DNA of 64,000 nt from Acholoe squamosa (lineage: Eukaryota > Annelida > Polychaeta > Phyllodocida > Polynoidae), in the NCBI GenBank assembly GCA_949317995.1, contig OX439044.1:19368641-19432640 (forward strand), in the 5' to 3' direction. Within the stretch, counting starts at the first letter, position 1, and each line of letters begins with the position of its first letter. Positions 1-12,700 of the stretch are shown piece after piece. The position numbers were made by a program, and so were the translations under genes. The notes below the pieces were generated by a model. That model was given only the letters and a program-made list of their open reading frames with translations. It ran no database searches and was not told the DNA's origin.

Positions 1-1
1 G

Positions 2-745
2 CAGTTTATTTCTGAAACGTTTGCAGATTTTATGGAAGAATCTGGTATCAAACACCATAGAGTAACGCCTAAATGGCCACAAGCAAATGGTGAGGTCGAA
101 AGACAAAACCATTCATTTGAGAAGCGGATGCGTATCGCCCATGCTACGGGGAAAGACTGGAAGAAAGAAGTCTTTAGATACGTAAGCGCCTATCGCGCTA
201 TCCCACACGCAACAACTGGGAAAAGCCCTGCGGAGCTTTTATTTAGCAGAAAAATAAGAACTAAGATTCCTGAACTGAGACAGGATGTAGTTGACTTAGA
301 AACTCGCGACCGAGACGCTGAAAAAAAGGGCTTGTCAAAAATGCAAGCAGACAGAGGACGCAACGCGACTATGTCAGACATTGACTTGGGGGATAGTGTT
401 CTACTTAAAAGGGACAGGGTCGAAAACAAATTGCAAACGCCGTTTATTCCCGAACCGTACACAGTGGTGTCAAAGGCTGGTAGCCAGGTAACGGTAGAAA
501 GTCCCGAAGGGGCAAGGTATAAGAGAAACAGCTCTCAGGTTAAGAGATATATACCTAGTGAGGTTATCGAAGGTGAACCATCAGGTGACATGCCTGAAGT
601 CGAGGTAGAGTCAACCCCGATAAAGACAAGACCAACACGTGCCAAAGTTGTGCCTGAAGTCGAGGTGGAGTCAACCCCGATAAAGCCAAGACCAACACGT
701 ACTAAATTTGTGCCAAAGAAATTCGACGGTTTTGTTATGTCATAA
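2..745 (+). CDS. Ty3/Gypsy retrotransposon pol, 3' end (integrase), cut by window edge
   Basis: The frame is open from base 2 to a TAA at 743-745, so the protein begins upstream of the window; the first internal Met at 32 is not a true start. The first residues read QFISETF, which normally follow the second catalytic Asp of a retroviral-type integrase. WPQANGEVERQN supplies the catalytic Glu region (the second E of EVER). Next come AYRAIPHATTGKSPAELLF and a basic C-terminal region with LGDSVLLKRD, usual in the C-terminal integrase domain of Gypsy pol. The wording resembles Mag/SURL-type animal Gypsy elements (inference). The end carries a 60-bp in-frame tandem duplication (about 594-713) with two copies of PEVEVESTPIK. 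There are no stops or frameshifts in the visible part. A polypurine tract and LTR follow within 100 bp, as expected at an element 3' end. Confidence 0.9.
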   Translation, partial: QFISETFADFMEESGIKHHRVTPKWPQANGEVERQNHSFEKRMRIAHATGKDWKKEVFRYVSAYRAIPHATTGKSPAELLFSRKIRTKIPELRQDVVDLETRDRDAEKKGLSKMQADRGRNATMSDIDLGDSVLLKRDRVENKLQTPFIPEPYTVVSKAGSQVTVESPEGARYKRNSSQVKRYIPSEVIEGEPSGDMPEVEVESTPIKTRPTRAKVVPEVEVESTPIKPRPTRTKFVPKKFDGFVMS

Positions 746-830
746 AGTATAACGAGTACTGTTCTTTGTAACCTCAGAACATTTATCAAAGCATAATTGT
801 CATATTATAAAACTGTAACTTGAGAACTTT

Positions 831-960
831 GAAAAAAAAAAGTGATGTCGTATCCGTGTAAGCGGGCGGAAGTCTCGAGGGTCGAGAGTGTCGTAAAATA
901 AAGTACTTCCGGTTCAAGCAATGGCGTCGTATGGTTGGTTTGTGAATCACAGATAACAAT
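831..960 (+). mobile_element. polypurine tract and start of the 3' LTR of the left-edge Gypsy element
   Basis: A purine run (G, nine A, AG; 831-842) directly precedes TGATGTCGTATCC at 843, the usual TG start of an LTR. An AATAAA lies at about 897. With only one copy in view the LTR end cannot be fixed; CA-ending points near 960 and 968 are possible, and the true end may lie further on. Position 86 bp after the pol stop supports the call. Confidence 0.6.
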
Positions 961-1288
961 CTATCACCATCTGAGCAATATAAGGCTATAGATGTGACAG
1001 GTACTAGCAATGGCTCTGTCCCGTATAGTCCCGGGCCTATAGTCACAGAAACTTATTCCGACTTAGCGGGATACATTATTGACCAATGAGAAAATTCCTC
1101 TCATTGACTGCCGACTTTTCAGGGTGCATTACGTAATAACTGGTACCCATCAGCTCGCTGTTATCAGTCCTTATCTCGCAAGGTGTCAGCTTCAGCAGGG
1201 GTCGGCCCACTAAGGAACACGCTAAGGCCATATATAGGAAATGTATGGCTCTACCGCACGATAGAAGCCAAGTGGACTATCGACGTTA

Positions 1289-1586
1289 GGGAGTGGTCAT
1301 TATTTATCAACGGGGTGGGGGGTGGGTTTGAGGGGGGGTGTAAAATTTTCAGACCCCTCCCGAGGGGGGGCTAAAAAAAATTTGACCCCTCTTGAGGGGG
1401 GGGGCTAAAAAAATTCACCCTCTTTTTAGCAAAAAAGCCCGCGCGCTACTATAGATCAAAGAGGGGCGCGAAAACTCTCTGCACCTCCGGCGCGGGGGGG
1501 GGGCGCAAAAAATTTTGACTGCCGTCGAGGGGGGGCGTAAAAGATTTTCCCACCACCCCCCCTGTTGATAAATAATGACCACTCCC
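1289..1586. mobile_element. MITE, PIF/Harbinger-like (TTA target duplication)
   Basis: A perfect 23-bp terminal inverted repeat beginning GGGAGTGGTCATTATTTATC lies at 1289-1311 and 1564-1586. It is flanked on both sides by TTA (1286-1288 and 1587-1589). A 3-bp TWA target duplication is the signature of PIF/Harbinger elements (family knowledge). The inside is made of C/G runs alternating with short A/T runs and has no coding frame. A second copy lies at 51966-52221. Confidence 0.75.
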
Positions 1587-1860
1587 TTAGATAGATGGTA
1601 GATATTCCTATGTTTCAGGAACATGTAGAGGATGACAACGCTTTGGTTTAAGAGAATTTGGGCATGAATTGAAGGTGCTATTTTGAATCTGAGTTATCTA
1701 CAGGTAATATATCCATATGCACACGACAAGAAATACTGAAAAACTCTGCATACAAGCCAAGGTGGCCATGGTACCTGTTGAAGAGATTTCTGCACTGCTA
1801 TCAATTGGAATCTTCAAAGTCGGACACAATCTTAGCAGAGTCAGACAGGATAGCAGTAAC

Positions 1861-2313
1861 AGGCTGCAGAACACTAATTATTTTTCCACTGTTGGCCTTT
1901 ATAGCTTTTGGGCGAAAATAAAATACTTGTGCAAGTATCTGGGCTTAGCCACTATTATTTTCTTGTAGATATACATTTTTCCCAATAATTTAGGGCCATG
2001 GCATGTGGTACAATGTGATTAACTTTTGTGCTATAGGCCTTAGAGTGCAGACATACCCAGATTTGGGGTTTTTGCAGTGAATGATTTCAATAAATTCTCT
2101 AATTAAATAGAGTGCACCCCCCTCAACTTACCATCAAATATCAGCCTAAATAACACTCAAATCAATTAATATACACCCTAAGGATTAATTTGGTACCTGG
2201 TTTGCCTACCCACTGTCAGATTTTAGACCAATAATCATCGTACAACACCCTTCACTGCGGAGTTACAAAGTGTCTCCTGCTGCCACCTCCCGTCAATTGG
2301 TGTCCTGCAACCT
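1861..2313. repeat. direct repeat, copy 1 of 2 (about 450 bp)
   Basis: This stretch, from AGGCTGCAGAACACTAATTA to TGTCCTGCAACCT, recurs almost unchanged at 3227-3668 in the same orientation, 1366 bp downstream. The copies differ by a few substitutions and by an 11-bp segment near the end that only copy 1 has. No coding frame, TG..CA ends or flanking target duplication is visible, so it reads as a local segmental duplication or a non-coding repeat, not as LTRs. Confidence 0.85.
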
Positions 2314-3226
2314 TTATAAAGGCCTAGGATGGAACCTTGGTGGTCAATCAAATAGGTTGATGAGCTTTTATGCACAGCCCCAGTATTGTCTCATCCAGAT
2401 ATCCTTACTTTCATGCCATTCTGGACCCTCAAAGTACACTGGGAATTGATTCCCAGAGTGGGTATCAGTCTGGCGCTCCCCTCAAATTTTGCTGAATTCT
2501 GATATTCACATGCAGTTATGGTGTTTTTCCATAGAAAAAATAGACACAGGGCTAAGACATTCGACATGCTGATTGCCAAGGGACACCATGTGAGGCACTG
2601 AGTGTCATTTCTTCTCTAGGTGCTATAAAACATAGAAAATTATGGGTAAAATGTACAAAAAACCCTCGGAAATATAATGTTATAAAGGAAAAAAATCTAC
2701 AAAATAGATCTTTACTCCATGTGTAATGGCTTGAACAGCCCCATTTGCATATTATTCAAGTCACCCCATGTGAGGACGAAAAAATAAACCAGATATGGTG
2801 AATACAAGGACATTTTATTAAGTGTCAGTAGACATTCATTGGCTGCATAGCTCGGGGATAGAAAAATGATGTTTTTCTCCGATGCATGTAAAGGCCTCCC
2901 ATAGAGTGCTGAGGTCAATGGAAATAGATGGAAACAGCTTAGAATGTAAAATTCAGGTCATTTTGACCCTGAAAACTATGATTTTGTTTACCTGGTACCC
3001 CCTAGAGAGAAGTATCAGGCTCGCGGATTGACGGCAGAATATTTCTCAGAAATCTCTCCGAGGCCGAAACTCTGCTACTATGATTTTCAGTGATTTCACA
3101 CTAATTACACTGATTCCCTTGCCCTTTCTCACCATAACATTGTCAAACAGACTTACCCTAAGCAAAATAAACACATTTTTTAGCTAGATTTGACAAACTT
3201 GGTAGAAGGCCCTATATAGCCCGTAG

Positions 3227-3668
3227 AGGCTGCAGAACACTAATTATTTTTCCACTGTTGGCCTATATAGCTTTTGGGCGAAAATAGAATACTTGTGCAA
3301 GTATCTGGGCTTAGCCACTATTATTTTCTTGTAGATATACATTTTTCCCAATAATTTAGGGCCATGGCATGTGGTACAATGTGATTAACTTTGTGCTATA
3401 GGCCTTAGAGTGCAGACATACCCAGATTTGGGGGTTTTGCAGTGAATGATTTCAATAAATTCTCTAATTAAATAGAGTGCACCCCCCTCAACTTACCATC
3501 AAATATCAGCCTAAATAACACTCAAATCGATTAATATACACCCTAAGGATTAATTTGATACCTGGTTTGCCTACCCACTGTCAGATTTTAGACCAATAAT
3601 CATTGTTCAGTGTGGAGTTACAAAGTGTCTCCTGCTGCCACCTCCCGTCAATTGGTGTCCTGCAACCT
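3227..3668. repeat. direct repeat, copy 2 of 2 (about 440 bp)
   Basis: Second copy of the 1861-2313 repeat. It lacks about 11 bp after AATCATTGT that copy 1 has. The 913 bp between the copies (2314-3226) is AT-rich and holds no recognisable gene. Confidence 0.85.
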
Positions 3669-6600
3669 AACATTTGCTGGTTCCACACAGCTCAATGGTG
3701 CCACCTGCAGGCCTGTTCCATTGCAGGCAATGCATTCTGTCCAACTTTATATGATCACCTCTCGCAAGAGGTAACCGACCTTGGGTACAATAGGGTGCAC
3801 AGTAGACCGACCAGACGAATTGGTTTTTGGCATTTTTTTAGATATCTATCACCAGAATGGACCTTATGTTTGGGAAACAGTAAAACAATGTATGAAGTTA
3901 TCATTTTGAAATTTCCAAAAGGAAACAAATTATGTCCTAATCAAGATATCTGTTCGACCTAGGGTGCCTTTACCATAGTGTCATGCCACACAACCATAAC
4001 ATTTTAGCAAAAAAGAATGCATTCCTTCATTTATAAAGAATCGATATTTCAAAAGTACTATGGGCCCCATTTTTTCTTTTTATTATTTTATTCTTTATGA
4101 ATTATGTTGCAAATATACACCTGAAAATTGAGAATTTCTGGTAACCTTGACTAATGGGTAGCGAACAACTTTTGGCGCAATTATGTGGTGTAATGTACAC
4201 ATCTAATGCTGATAAGTGCAGAATTCTGCCACTAACTAGCATACAAAGTCACTGCACTTTGTTATTGGAATCGGTGCGCTTGAGAAACAATGTCTCCATG
4301 GTTATGTTAACCTCTGGAGCCTATTGTAAAAGATTGTAAAGAGGCTGATATGGGAGAGGTCCTGGAGACTATAGACCTCCCGTTCTAAGGCATAATTTAA
4401 TGATGGCTCACTTCATTGGGGCATAACTTCACACTTCTGACACCAGAGGGCCCCACTGAGCACTACTCCTGGGATCGCTCATAGACTGGCAACCCCCGGG
4501 GCCACTCCCCATCTTTTCTATTTTTTTTATGTGCGAACAATCCCCCAGATTTGAAGTTGGTACCTTACTCAAGGGCCCAAAAACTCAAATATAGGCCCTT
4601 TTCATGGGCGAAAGGTGAAAAAACACCACCCTGATCGAGGGTGACTGAAAAAAACACCCCCTAACCCCAGAGTAAGTTAAACTCAGACATTGAACCTGCT
4701 TAGAAATCTCCCACTCCTGGGTAAATTGTCTATAATCTCAGAAAAAAAGTAACAATTTTGTCTAAAGATACACCTCTTTCCATTCAAAATTGCTTATAAA
4801 CCACCCCTTAGCAAGGGCCTATGGCTATGGCTCAAAAAATGACCCCTTTCCCTCAAATCATGTTCGTACATGGTACCTGGGGTACCCATTATTTATAGGC
4901 AATAACATCTGTATGACCTCTGGCCAATGTCTTCCCTAGCTTAGTTGCCTACAAGCCCCCCCCCCCCCCGCCAGTCCGCCCCTTCTAATTTTGATCAACC
5001 AAACTTTGAGCAATAAAGGATGGAAACCTTCGTTAGTCCCTCCAGCTTACTTTGGAACTGCTTGCTATGTGCCTATCCCCAACGTGTCGGTGCCCCCTCC
5101 AACCCCACTCATCGGACTGAGAATGTATGTTTGCAGGAGAAATGACTCGATGATACATTGATTATTATACCTTATACTCACATGTATAGTAGGCTATTTA
5201 ACCTGTGCATGATGCGCGTAATCTAAAACTTATTGTGTCTTGAACACACAATGTGACATTTTAATTTTTTGGTGAATTCACAATCTCGAATAGTGCCTTA
5301 TAATATGACGCAAGATGCGCCTTATACGCCATCCTTAGCCATCAAGTGTTTTTTTTTTTTTTTACAGTGATCACTAGTCTTAATATCTTAGCACTGACGT
5401 ACCTGGTAGTTAGAGGTTACCGTGTGTCGTACATCTGACCCCAGACTGATATGGTCAAGTCTCACGGAATCAGGTCACACAGTGAAAACCAAAAACGTAC
5501 TATATGCCATATAGTATGATATACTTTCCATTCCCTGTATACGGTATCTAATTCTGGGATCAACTATCAGACATTGGATGTTAAAAGACGCTCGCGAAGC
5601 AAGAAATTAGATGGGCAAGTGAGAATTGAATCATTTGCAAACCATAATGAGATAAATGATATGATGTGCGGCATGTATGGATCCATGGTTCTGTGCCATG
5701 CACGTTTTTTCCAATAGAAATTTGCAGTCGTTTCTGAAACCTCCCCAGAGGGGAGGGTGATGCGGGCAGGGACAGTGGCTCTAAACATCTGGGCCATAGA
5801 GAATGAGAATAAGATTTCTCAAAATCACAAAATCATTAAAAGGTTAGAAGAAAAATAAACAGAAAATTTGAAAATAAATAGGAATTTCTAAACCTGAGGA
5901 TATTTAGAGAAAATACAACCAATTTAGTAAAATAAATGACTCCCTTAAGAAAAATAGAAAGATTTGTAAACCAGGGGTCAGCAGTAGGAGGCCTCAATTG
6001 GACCCTTATCTTATCTCTTATCTCCGATCTTCTCAAAACTACTCCCGCCTGATAGATATCAATTGAAACATTAACAGAAAATACCTAACTCTTTTATGTG
6101 TCATAAATCCGTAATCACGGTAATGCTTTTGTCCCGATTTTCCAAATTGAATATACATTGGGAAAAATATGATATGTGGCATGTATACATGGTTCCTCAC
6201 TGCCTGAGCCCATTTCTTGAGAATTGACCATAATAATGCAAATGTATTTGTTTCATTTATGTACAAACCATGAAAACACATGGGGTGACATGAAGGGTAA
6301 GTAACCTCAAGTTTGGTAAAGCTGTTGTTTTGCCCTCATCTCTCACAGACCTTAGCTTAAGGGCCCAGTCAGGACTTGGCACAGGAGAACAAGTTGGCCG
6401 CCCCCTCCCCCCCCCCACCCTACCCCAAACCACACACAATCCACAGCCCAGTGGCAGTCGAGTGTGGACCGCCGACCACAACGCATCCAGGGCGGACTTT
6501 TACCCACCATCAAAACCAAGGCGGATTCTAAGCTTACCATGCGGCAACTCCTGTGATAATAAACTTGGATTAAGTGTACCCTGTGGCCTGCCATGCTAGA

Positions 6601-6673
6601 TAACGGGATACCAAACAGGTGCAGTAGGAGAAGTGATAACAGGACATCCTCCTGATCCTTACTGACCACTACA
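3669..6673. other. intergenic region upstream of the lectin-receptor gene; no gene seen
   Basis: Short frames here lack family resemblance. There is a C run near 4957, a T run near 5348 and the motif GCGCCTTATACGC near 5318, which matches the ends of the MITE at 60508. The last 400 bp before the ATG hold a polypyrimidine stretch ending CTCTCACAG (about 6348) and a GGTAAGT (about 6296). These could belong to an upstream non-coding exon, but this cannot be shown. No convincing TATA box was found. Confidence 0.4.
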
Positions 6674-6764
6674 ATGGCTAAACAAAACTCCAGCAACACC
6701 AGCACAACAGCAGTGGGGCGAGGCTGGCTGGTCGGCCTGGTCGCTCTTGCTGTCGCCCTTGGAG
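6674..6764 (+). CDS. receptor exon 1: start codon and signal peptide
   Basis: The ATG sits in a good context (ACAATGG, A at -3 and G at +4), and an in-frame TGA lies 18 bp upstream (6653-6655), so this is the first possible Met of this exon frame. The 30 encoded residues have a polar Ser/Thr/Asn-rich start (1-14), an Arg at 16 and a hydrophobic core WLVGLVALAVAL (18-29), typical of a signal peptide. The exon ends GGAG before GTGAGTAAG, a near-consensus donor, in phase 1. Joined to exon 2 it gives LG-ASAASATEG, with Ala-rich cleavage sites near 33-36. Two N-x-S/T sites lie inside the signal peptide and are probably not used. Confidence 0.8.
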
Positions 6765-9700
6765 GTGAGTAAGTGGGAAGGTGCTGCAATGTGATCCTAT
6801 GGTAGCCTACTTTTAGACTTATTGTATGACAAACCTGCAGGTGTTCCCATAATGTCTGGACTACCTTTTATTGCAGGTCAACCATTAATAATTAATGATG
6901 GTCAGGATGTATTCCCTGGTCACCACATTGACATTATGACCATGACTGCATGCATGAACTATTTTAGGTCCCTATCTCTGGTCACGCTGGATGAACATGC
7001 ATTAAGCAGTTAAAGCTGACTGCTCTTTTCATGCCACTTTAGGATGTGCTAAAAGGGGGGAATAGAAAAGAATCTTCACTTGGATATAGTTAGGTTTTAT
7101 CCCGGGGGGTTTATGGCTTATCACATATTGTATTGCCTAGGCTAGGCTAGGTCTACATTTAGTCAGCAGATTTCTGAGAAATATTAATAATACTAATAAT
7201 AGTATTTCCTGTGGTAGTATAGATACAGTCCATAGGTTATGCGTACACATATTATGAATAGTCATATGCAATGTATGGTATTGTAAATGAAGGAATTAAG
7301 GCATACATTTGTGAAACAGTGTATTTGGCACCAGGACAAGGGTAGGGGCAACCTTCTTCGTGTATTATTTCAATGGGCTATGTGTTTACGTTGTGTATAT
7401 AGGCCCACATACAAAAGTAAACAGCCAAGGACTAGACAAAACATTTGAAAATGGCACATGTGGGTGGTCCACTCTTTTGCCTCTATAACTTCTAAGACCA
7501 GTCATATCCTACCATGCAATCCAGAGAGGTAACCACATGTAATATTGGCACCTATCTAATAGTGTTAATCTATAGCATTCACCTTATATTATTAGGTGAA
7601 TACTATAGATTTGATACCCATTATCATTGTATCATATCCTGTTTCTTTACATGGGCAGGTCCAAGCAGATGTCCTTCCGTGACATTTCCTATTTTAGACT
7701 CTGGAATCCACATCTAAAAGAATAAAATCCTTTCTTTTGGTGGGAATTTGGTGCCAGACCGAAAGATGAATTCTCACCAAAAGAAATAATTTTATTCTTT
7801 TAGATGTGGATTCCAGAGTCTAAAATGGAAGTGTCACGGAGGGACAAAATGGACCTATCTGCTTGGACCTGCCCACGTGCAGGATGGGCCACACACAGAG
7901 CAAACATAAGGCACATCATATCCTACATTACTCAAATATTCACCCAGGTGGATACATGCTAAGCCTATATGGTGCCTTTCCACATATCATAAAATAGGTA
8001 CAAGAATATCCAGGAAAACTATCCATTTATTTAGCGTACTGCCGAACAAGAAGAATTCCTACAACAGTTTTTTTCAGTATCATTTTACCTCAAAATGGGC
8101 TTACTCCAAACCTTACAGCCACAAAACTTAGAGGTTGCCATAATCAATCTAAGAATATATAAACAGATGGGAGTACTGCTGCTCTGCTTGTTCGCCAAAT
8201 ATAAAGGTATTCAAAGAAGTTCCCATTTGAAAGGCACTTCGCCTGGGTGCAAATTTGGTATATTTTCAGCTGCCTTTTAACTATATCGGAAGATAAAAAG
8301 AAAATGCAATATTAGTACAACCACCCACGATATAAATAAGTGTGTATGCCTAATTTGGAGTCACAGGGTCCAAAGTCACTCCTACAGCATCAGTTGACAT
8401 GATTAAATGGTGAGAGGGGGTGGGTGTGTGTAGGCCCATTGCCGGGGTCCATTAGATCGATATGTCATTTTTTCTGTACCAAGCCAGGCGGGTGGCTGGC
8501 ACTCGTATCCCATTTCCTCCAGGGTAGTTCATTAACTGATATCACCCAGGTGTAAACCCATGTTCATGTATGGAGATGCCATCCTCCATGTGAAGTTTTA
8601 TTCTGTACCCAGCATCATCTACCTAGTCCTAGTAATAATCTACAGCATCAAACATGGGTGTGGATATCATCAGTGCACTAAACTCCAGAAACCAACTGCA
8701 GGAAATGTGAGACCAATGCCATTAACAATGAATTTCCCAATATGGAAATGACAATGTGGAAAATGGAAATGTAGCCAGTCGTTGTGTACAGAGGGAGGAA
8801 ATGATGTGAGGGGTGGGACTGAAAACATTTTATCAGCTGTTGGTGCGTTAATTAAGATGTGTAAACAGAGGCCCTGTAGTGATATAATAGACTCTTGATG
8901 TGTCTATTCATTTATGGGTGTATAGTGCAAAACAGAAGCTGCTAGAACCTGTAATATCACAATATCTAATCATCACTGTGCGATCAAAAACATGGGGAGC
9001 AATTGCACAGAGACAATACATTAAGTTTAATATTCCTCCTACAAAATACAAAATTGTATAGCAACAAGGTTTATGCAAGTAGAGGTATGTGTAGTGAGGC
9101 ATTAAGCATTATGCAATTATTTAACATCTAGCACACCTGTAACATTGCATCACAAGTGTATAGGCCCCGGTATAGGCTAAGGTATTAATCTAGATTAGAA
9201 CAGGAACTCCTTGCTCTATCATACTAAGCTGTGAAATTAGTTATTATGATATCTCCACAGATCCCTTGCCTTCTTATCATGGAATACAAGGGTAAAATAA
9301 TGGGGGGACAATAATGAAATAATGGATGTTCATGGTCTCCTCCAAAGGACGTTATCTCCTTCAATGGATGTACTTGACCTTGATTTAAGTATTTATAAAG
9401 GCGATTCCATTCAACAGCAATCATCAGCAGAAGTATTGCTAGCCAGTCTAAAGTATTGCATACACTAAGCCAAAATCATTTGATCATAAACAATTATTCA
9501 TTCCACGCTATAGACCTATCATATAGTGTTCTATTTTGTGCAAGTAGGCCTTTCAGATGTGGCATATAGCTGATTCTCATTATACAGTACTTAACACTAA
9601 ATCCAGCCATTACACGGCTTGTCAAGAGCCAAACTGGTGAATCTAAACTGTTGTTCAAATACGAAACAAAAATAAAGAAAGAAGAAATCCATATCAAATG

Positions 9701-12700
9701 GCTCCTTACGGTACCTCCCTGGTTGACAGTGACACACACCACCTGGTTGTTACATGTACTATATTACCAGTGTCTGGAGTCTATTTTGATAGTATAATCG
9801 CGTTCACTGGTGACAGACCACACCGTCTGGTGAAAGTCCCACCATTATTTAAAAGGTCCTCTCTTTGATGAAGGGTCAAAGGGATCAAATCGTGGACATA
9901 TGCCACATAAGTGATGAAAGTCCTTTCCATTGGCGAAGGCCCTTTTCCATTTGTGGAAGGCTCAGACTGTTGTTAGAAATCTGCACCACTACACGATTAT
10001 TGAACTTAGATTGGTGAAGTACACCATTGAGAATATGAAAAGTAGCATTTTGCATGGCACACCCTAGTTAATGTTGAAATAGGCTATATCATTACATTGC
10101 AACTTGTATGAATACTATTGTTATTATGGCATAGGGTACTGAAGAAATCTTTATAGAATGATACCAGGGGATCAAAGTCAGATATGAGCCAGAGGCGCAT
10201 GCACAAGCAAACCGGAAGTGCTCCTCCTACAGCCACGTGATCCTGACCCTGCTGGCTGCCGTTATAATGACCTTTAGCATTTCCCACGAGGTCATTAACA
10301 AAGCCACAGACAAGGGGGGATAATGAGGGGTCAGGGCGTGCACCATATCGCACTGATGCCCTCCCCCCCCCCCACCCCCTCCCTCCACCACCGCCATACA
10401 CACCCCCACCATTCCGACTCCAGGGCTCAGACCATTCCATGCACAGGGGAATATGAATGACAGTACCCCTCCTCTGATACAATGCTAACAAGCCAGTCTT
10501 CGTATTACTAATATTAGTGTTAGGGGTAGGGGTGGGTGGGGGCTCTGGGTTGATGGGGAGAGTATTATGGAGGTCATGGTTATAGTTGGCAGGAGGGTGG
10601 TCACAAGAGCAGTTGAGGAGGGTGACCCCTGGTCAGGATAATTGCTTCATATGCACGGTACTAATAGTGAAATTGGCAGACTAATGGAGCTGAAAAGCTT
10701 TTGGAGCTACTTCATCAAATATTTTATAGCCCATTCTGATTTTATCGGATGAATAGACATGGGCGTGGAAAGCAGGGGGGACAGGGGGGACATGTCCCCC
10801 CCCCCACTTTTGACCAACTCCTCAAAAGGTCAAAACTAAAAGGTCAAGCAAAGGGAGGTCAAAAATTGCAGAAAACCCCCCTGGTCCCACCCACTCTAAA
10901 ACTGCTTCCCACGCCCCTGATAGACTAACCAAATCCTTTTGGTGCATTTGGGATTATGTTTCCATAACAGTGAAAATTTCTCAGAAAATATAGATTAGTT
11001 AATCGAATCTGCAAGAAAAGGGACTGCTCAGCCATTGCATGGAAAATGATGATTGATATCCCAGACAAGGGACATGTGCGTGGGTGATTGGCCAATGGTG
11101 GTGCCAGGCTGTCACTATGGTGAGCTTCAATATCCTTCATGGAAACCCAATTAATTGTAACAAGGGCGTCGTCCTCTCACATGACATGTCAGTCATGCTT
11201 CTGACTGTATTTGGTAGGTTTGTCTTTCTTTCATATACATATGGATATTTTTTCCATGTCTTCTTGGAACATTGTCAAGTGATCATCCTACTCTCACAGA
11301 TAACGTGTGCAGCGATTGTCATGGAAAATCCTAGCATCATGTAGACGTCATTATGATTTTATCTCTATTAGTCATCAATTAAATAACACTGAGCGACAAC
11401 ATAACATATCATACTTGTATATATACCTACAGCGGGATACCTTTATACCAGTTCAGATCCCTCAGAGGTGTAGGCCTGTTGCCAGAGGCAGTGTTGACCA
11501 TGTCAATTGCTCTCCCAAGCATGTAATGTCAAATATGACCAAATGAGGCGTACAGATCCGCGACTCTATGCCCTTAGGATATAGCCAGAGGAATAGGCTA
11601 TTCCTGTCCCCAGTATAGGCTATAAAGCCGCTGTGGCTTCCTTGGAACGTATCGGCCTACTAATATTGGTTTAACCTGCTCGTGGTCTGTATTCCTGTGG
11701 TTATCGTGGTCATCTATAATTCGGTTAAACATCACACTAGATCCTGTAAAGTGAGTAGTGGACACTCCTTGATATTACCAATGCCATGCTCTCACAGAGA
11801 GTTAACTTTTCACCTTAGAGCATATATCGGGGTATCATCATTCCCAAACAACTATGAGAGGGAATGGAATACCGTTATGCGACGAGTGATAAGGAGGGTG
11901 GTTCTCAATTTATAGGAATGGAATCAACCATAGGACCTGGGACGTAGGATTTAGATGTGGTATTGTCAGATATGAAAAAAAAACTTCTTGGAGAATAACA
12001 TCAGGGCGAGACAGTCGTGTCCTGACCTAGAAATGATGCCTGAAACCTTGTCCATAAAGAAGACTTACAAGTAGAACTCAGGAGCAAATATAAAAAGAAA
12101 GATGCCTGTGATCTCATTTCATCCTCCCCCATCCTCGCTATAGTCATTCAAATCCTGTTGCCTGTGCAATATCAGCTGAGAGTTAGACATATCTATTGTG
12201 GCCTGAGCTTGCATTACTATCACAATATGCAGAGCTGAATCGCTATAGGCTTCTTTTCACTAGATCCATTCTATAATCCTACATTTCGATAGCAGTTTTT
12301 CAATTCAACAACAATGCAGCCTATAGCAGTAAGTCCTTTATCACAGTTCCACATATCGCATGCTGTAGAACTGCTAGTATCTAAGCTTTAAGTCGACGTA
12401 GTCTACTACAAGTCATGAATAACGAGCTACATAACCCCCTCAGCATGACTCTAGGCTACTTACATAACACGTGGCAGTTTACAGCTAATAAATGATGAGA
12501 TATGCTACTGCTACCTCAGCCTGGGCCTGATTAGGCACTGGCTCTATGTGAATTACTGGGCTTGAGGCTTCACAGGAGTCCCTATCATAATCTATAGATA
12601 TCGGTAGGTGGGTAATCTGTGTAGAATCCAACACAAGGGATATAACAGAAGCAGGTGTAGTGCCTGTCACGGCTTGATTGAAAAGCATTAGAAAAGAAAT

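Noticed and set aside
1861..3668. Small LTR element (TRIM) with 450-bp LTRs
   Set aside because: Repeat ends lack TG..CA, and there is no target duplication, primer-binding site or polypurine tract.
5640..6230. Two similar ATATGAT.TG.GGCATGTAT segments as a repeat pair
   Set aside because: Similarity covers only about 30 bases and could be chance in AT-rich DNA.
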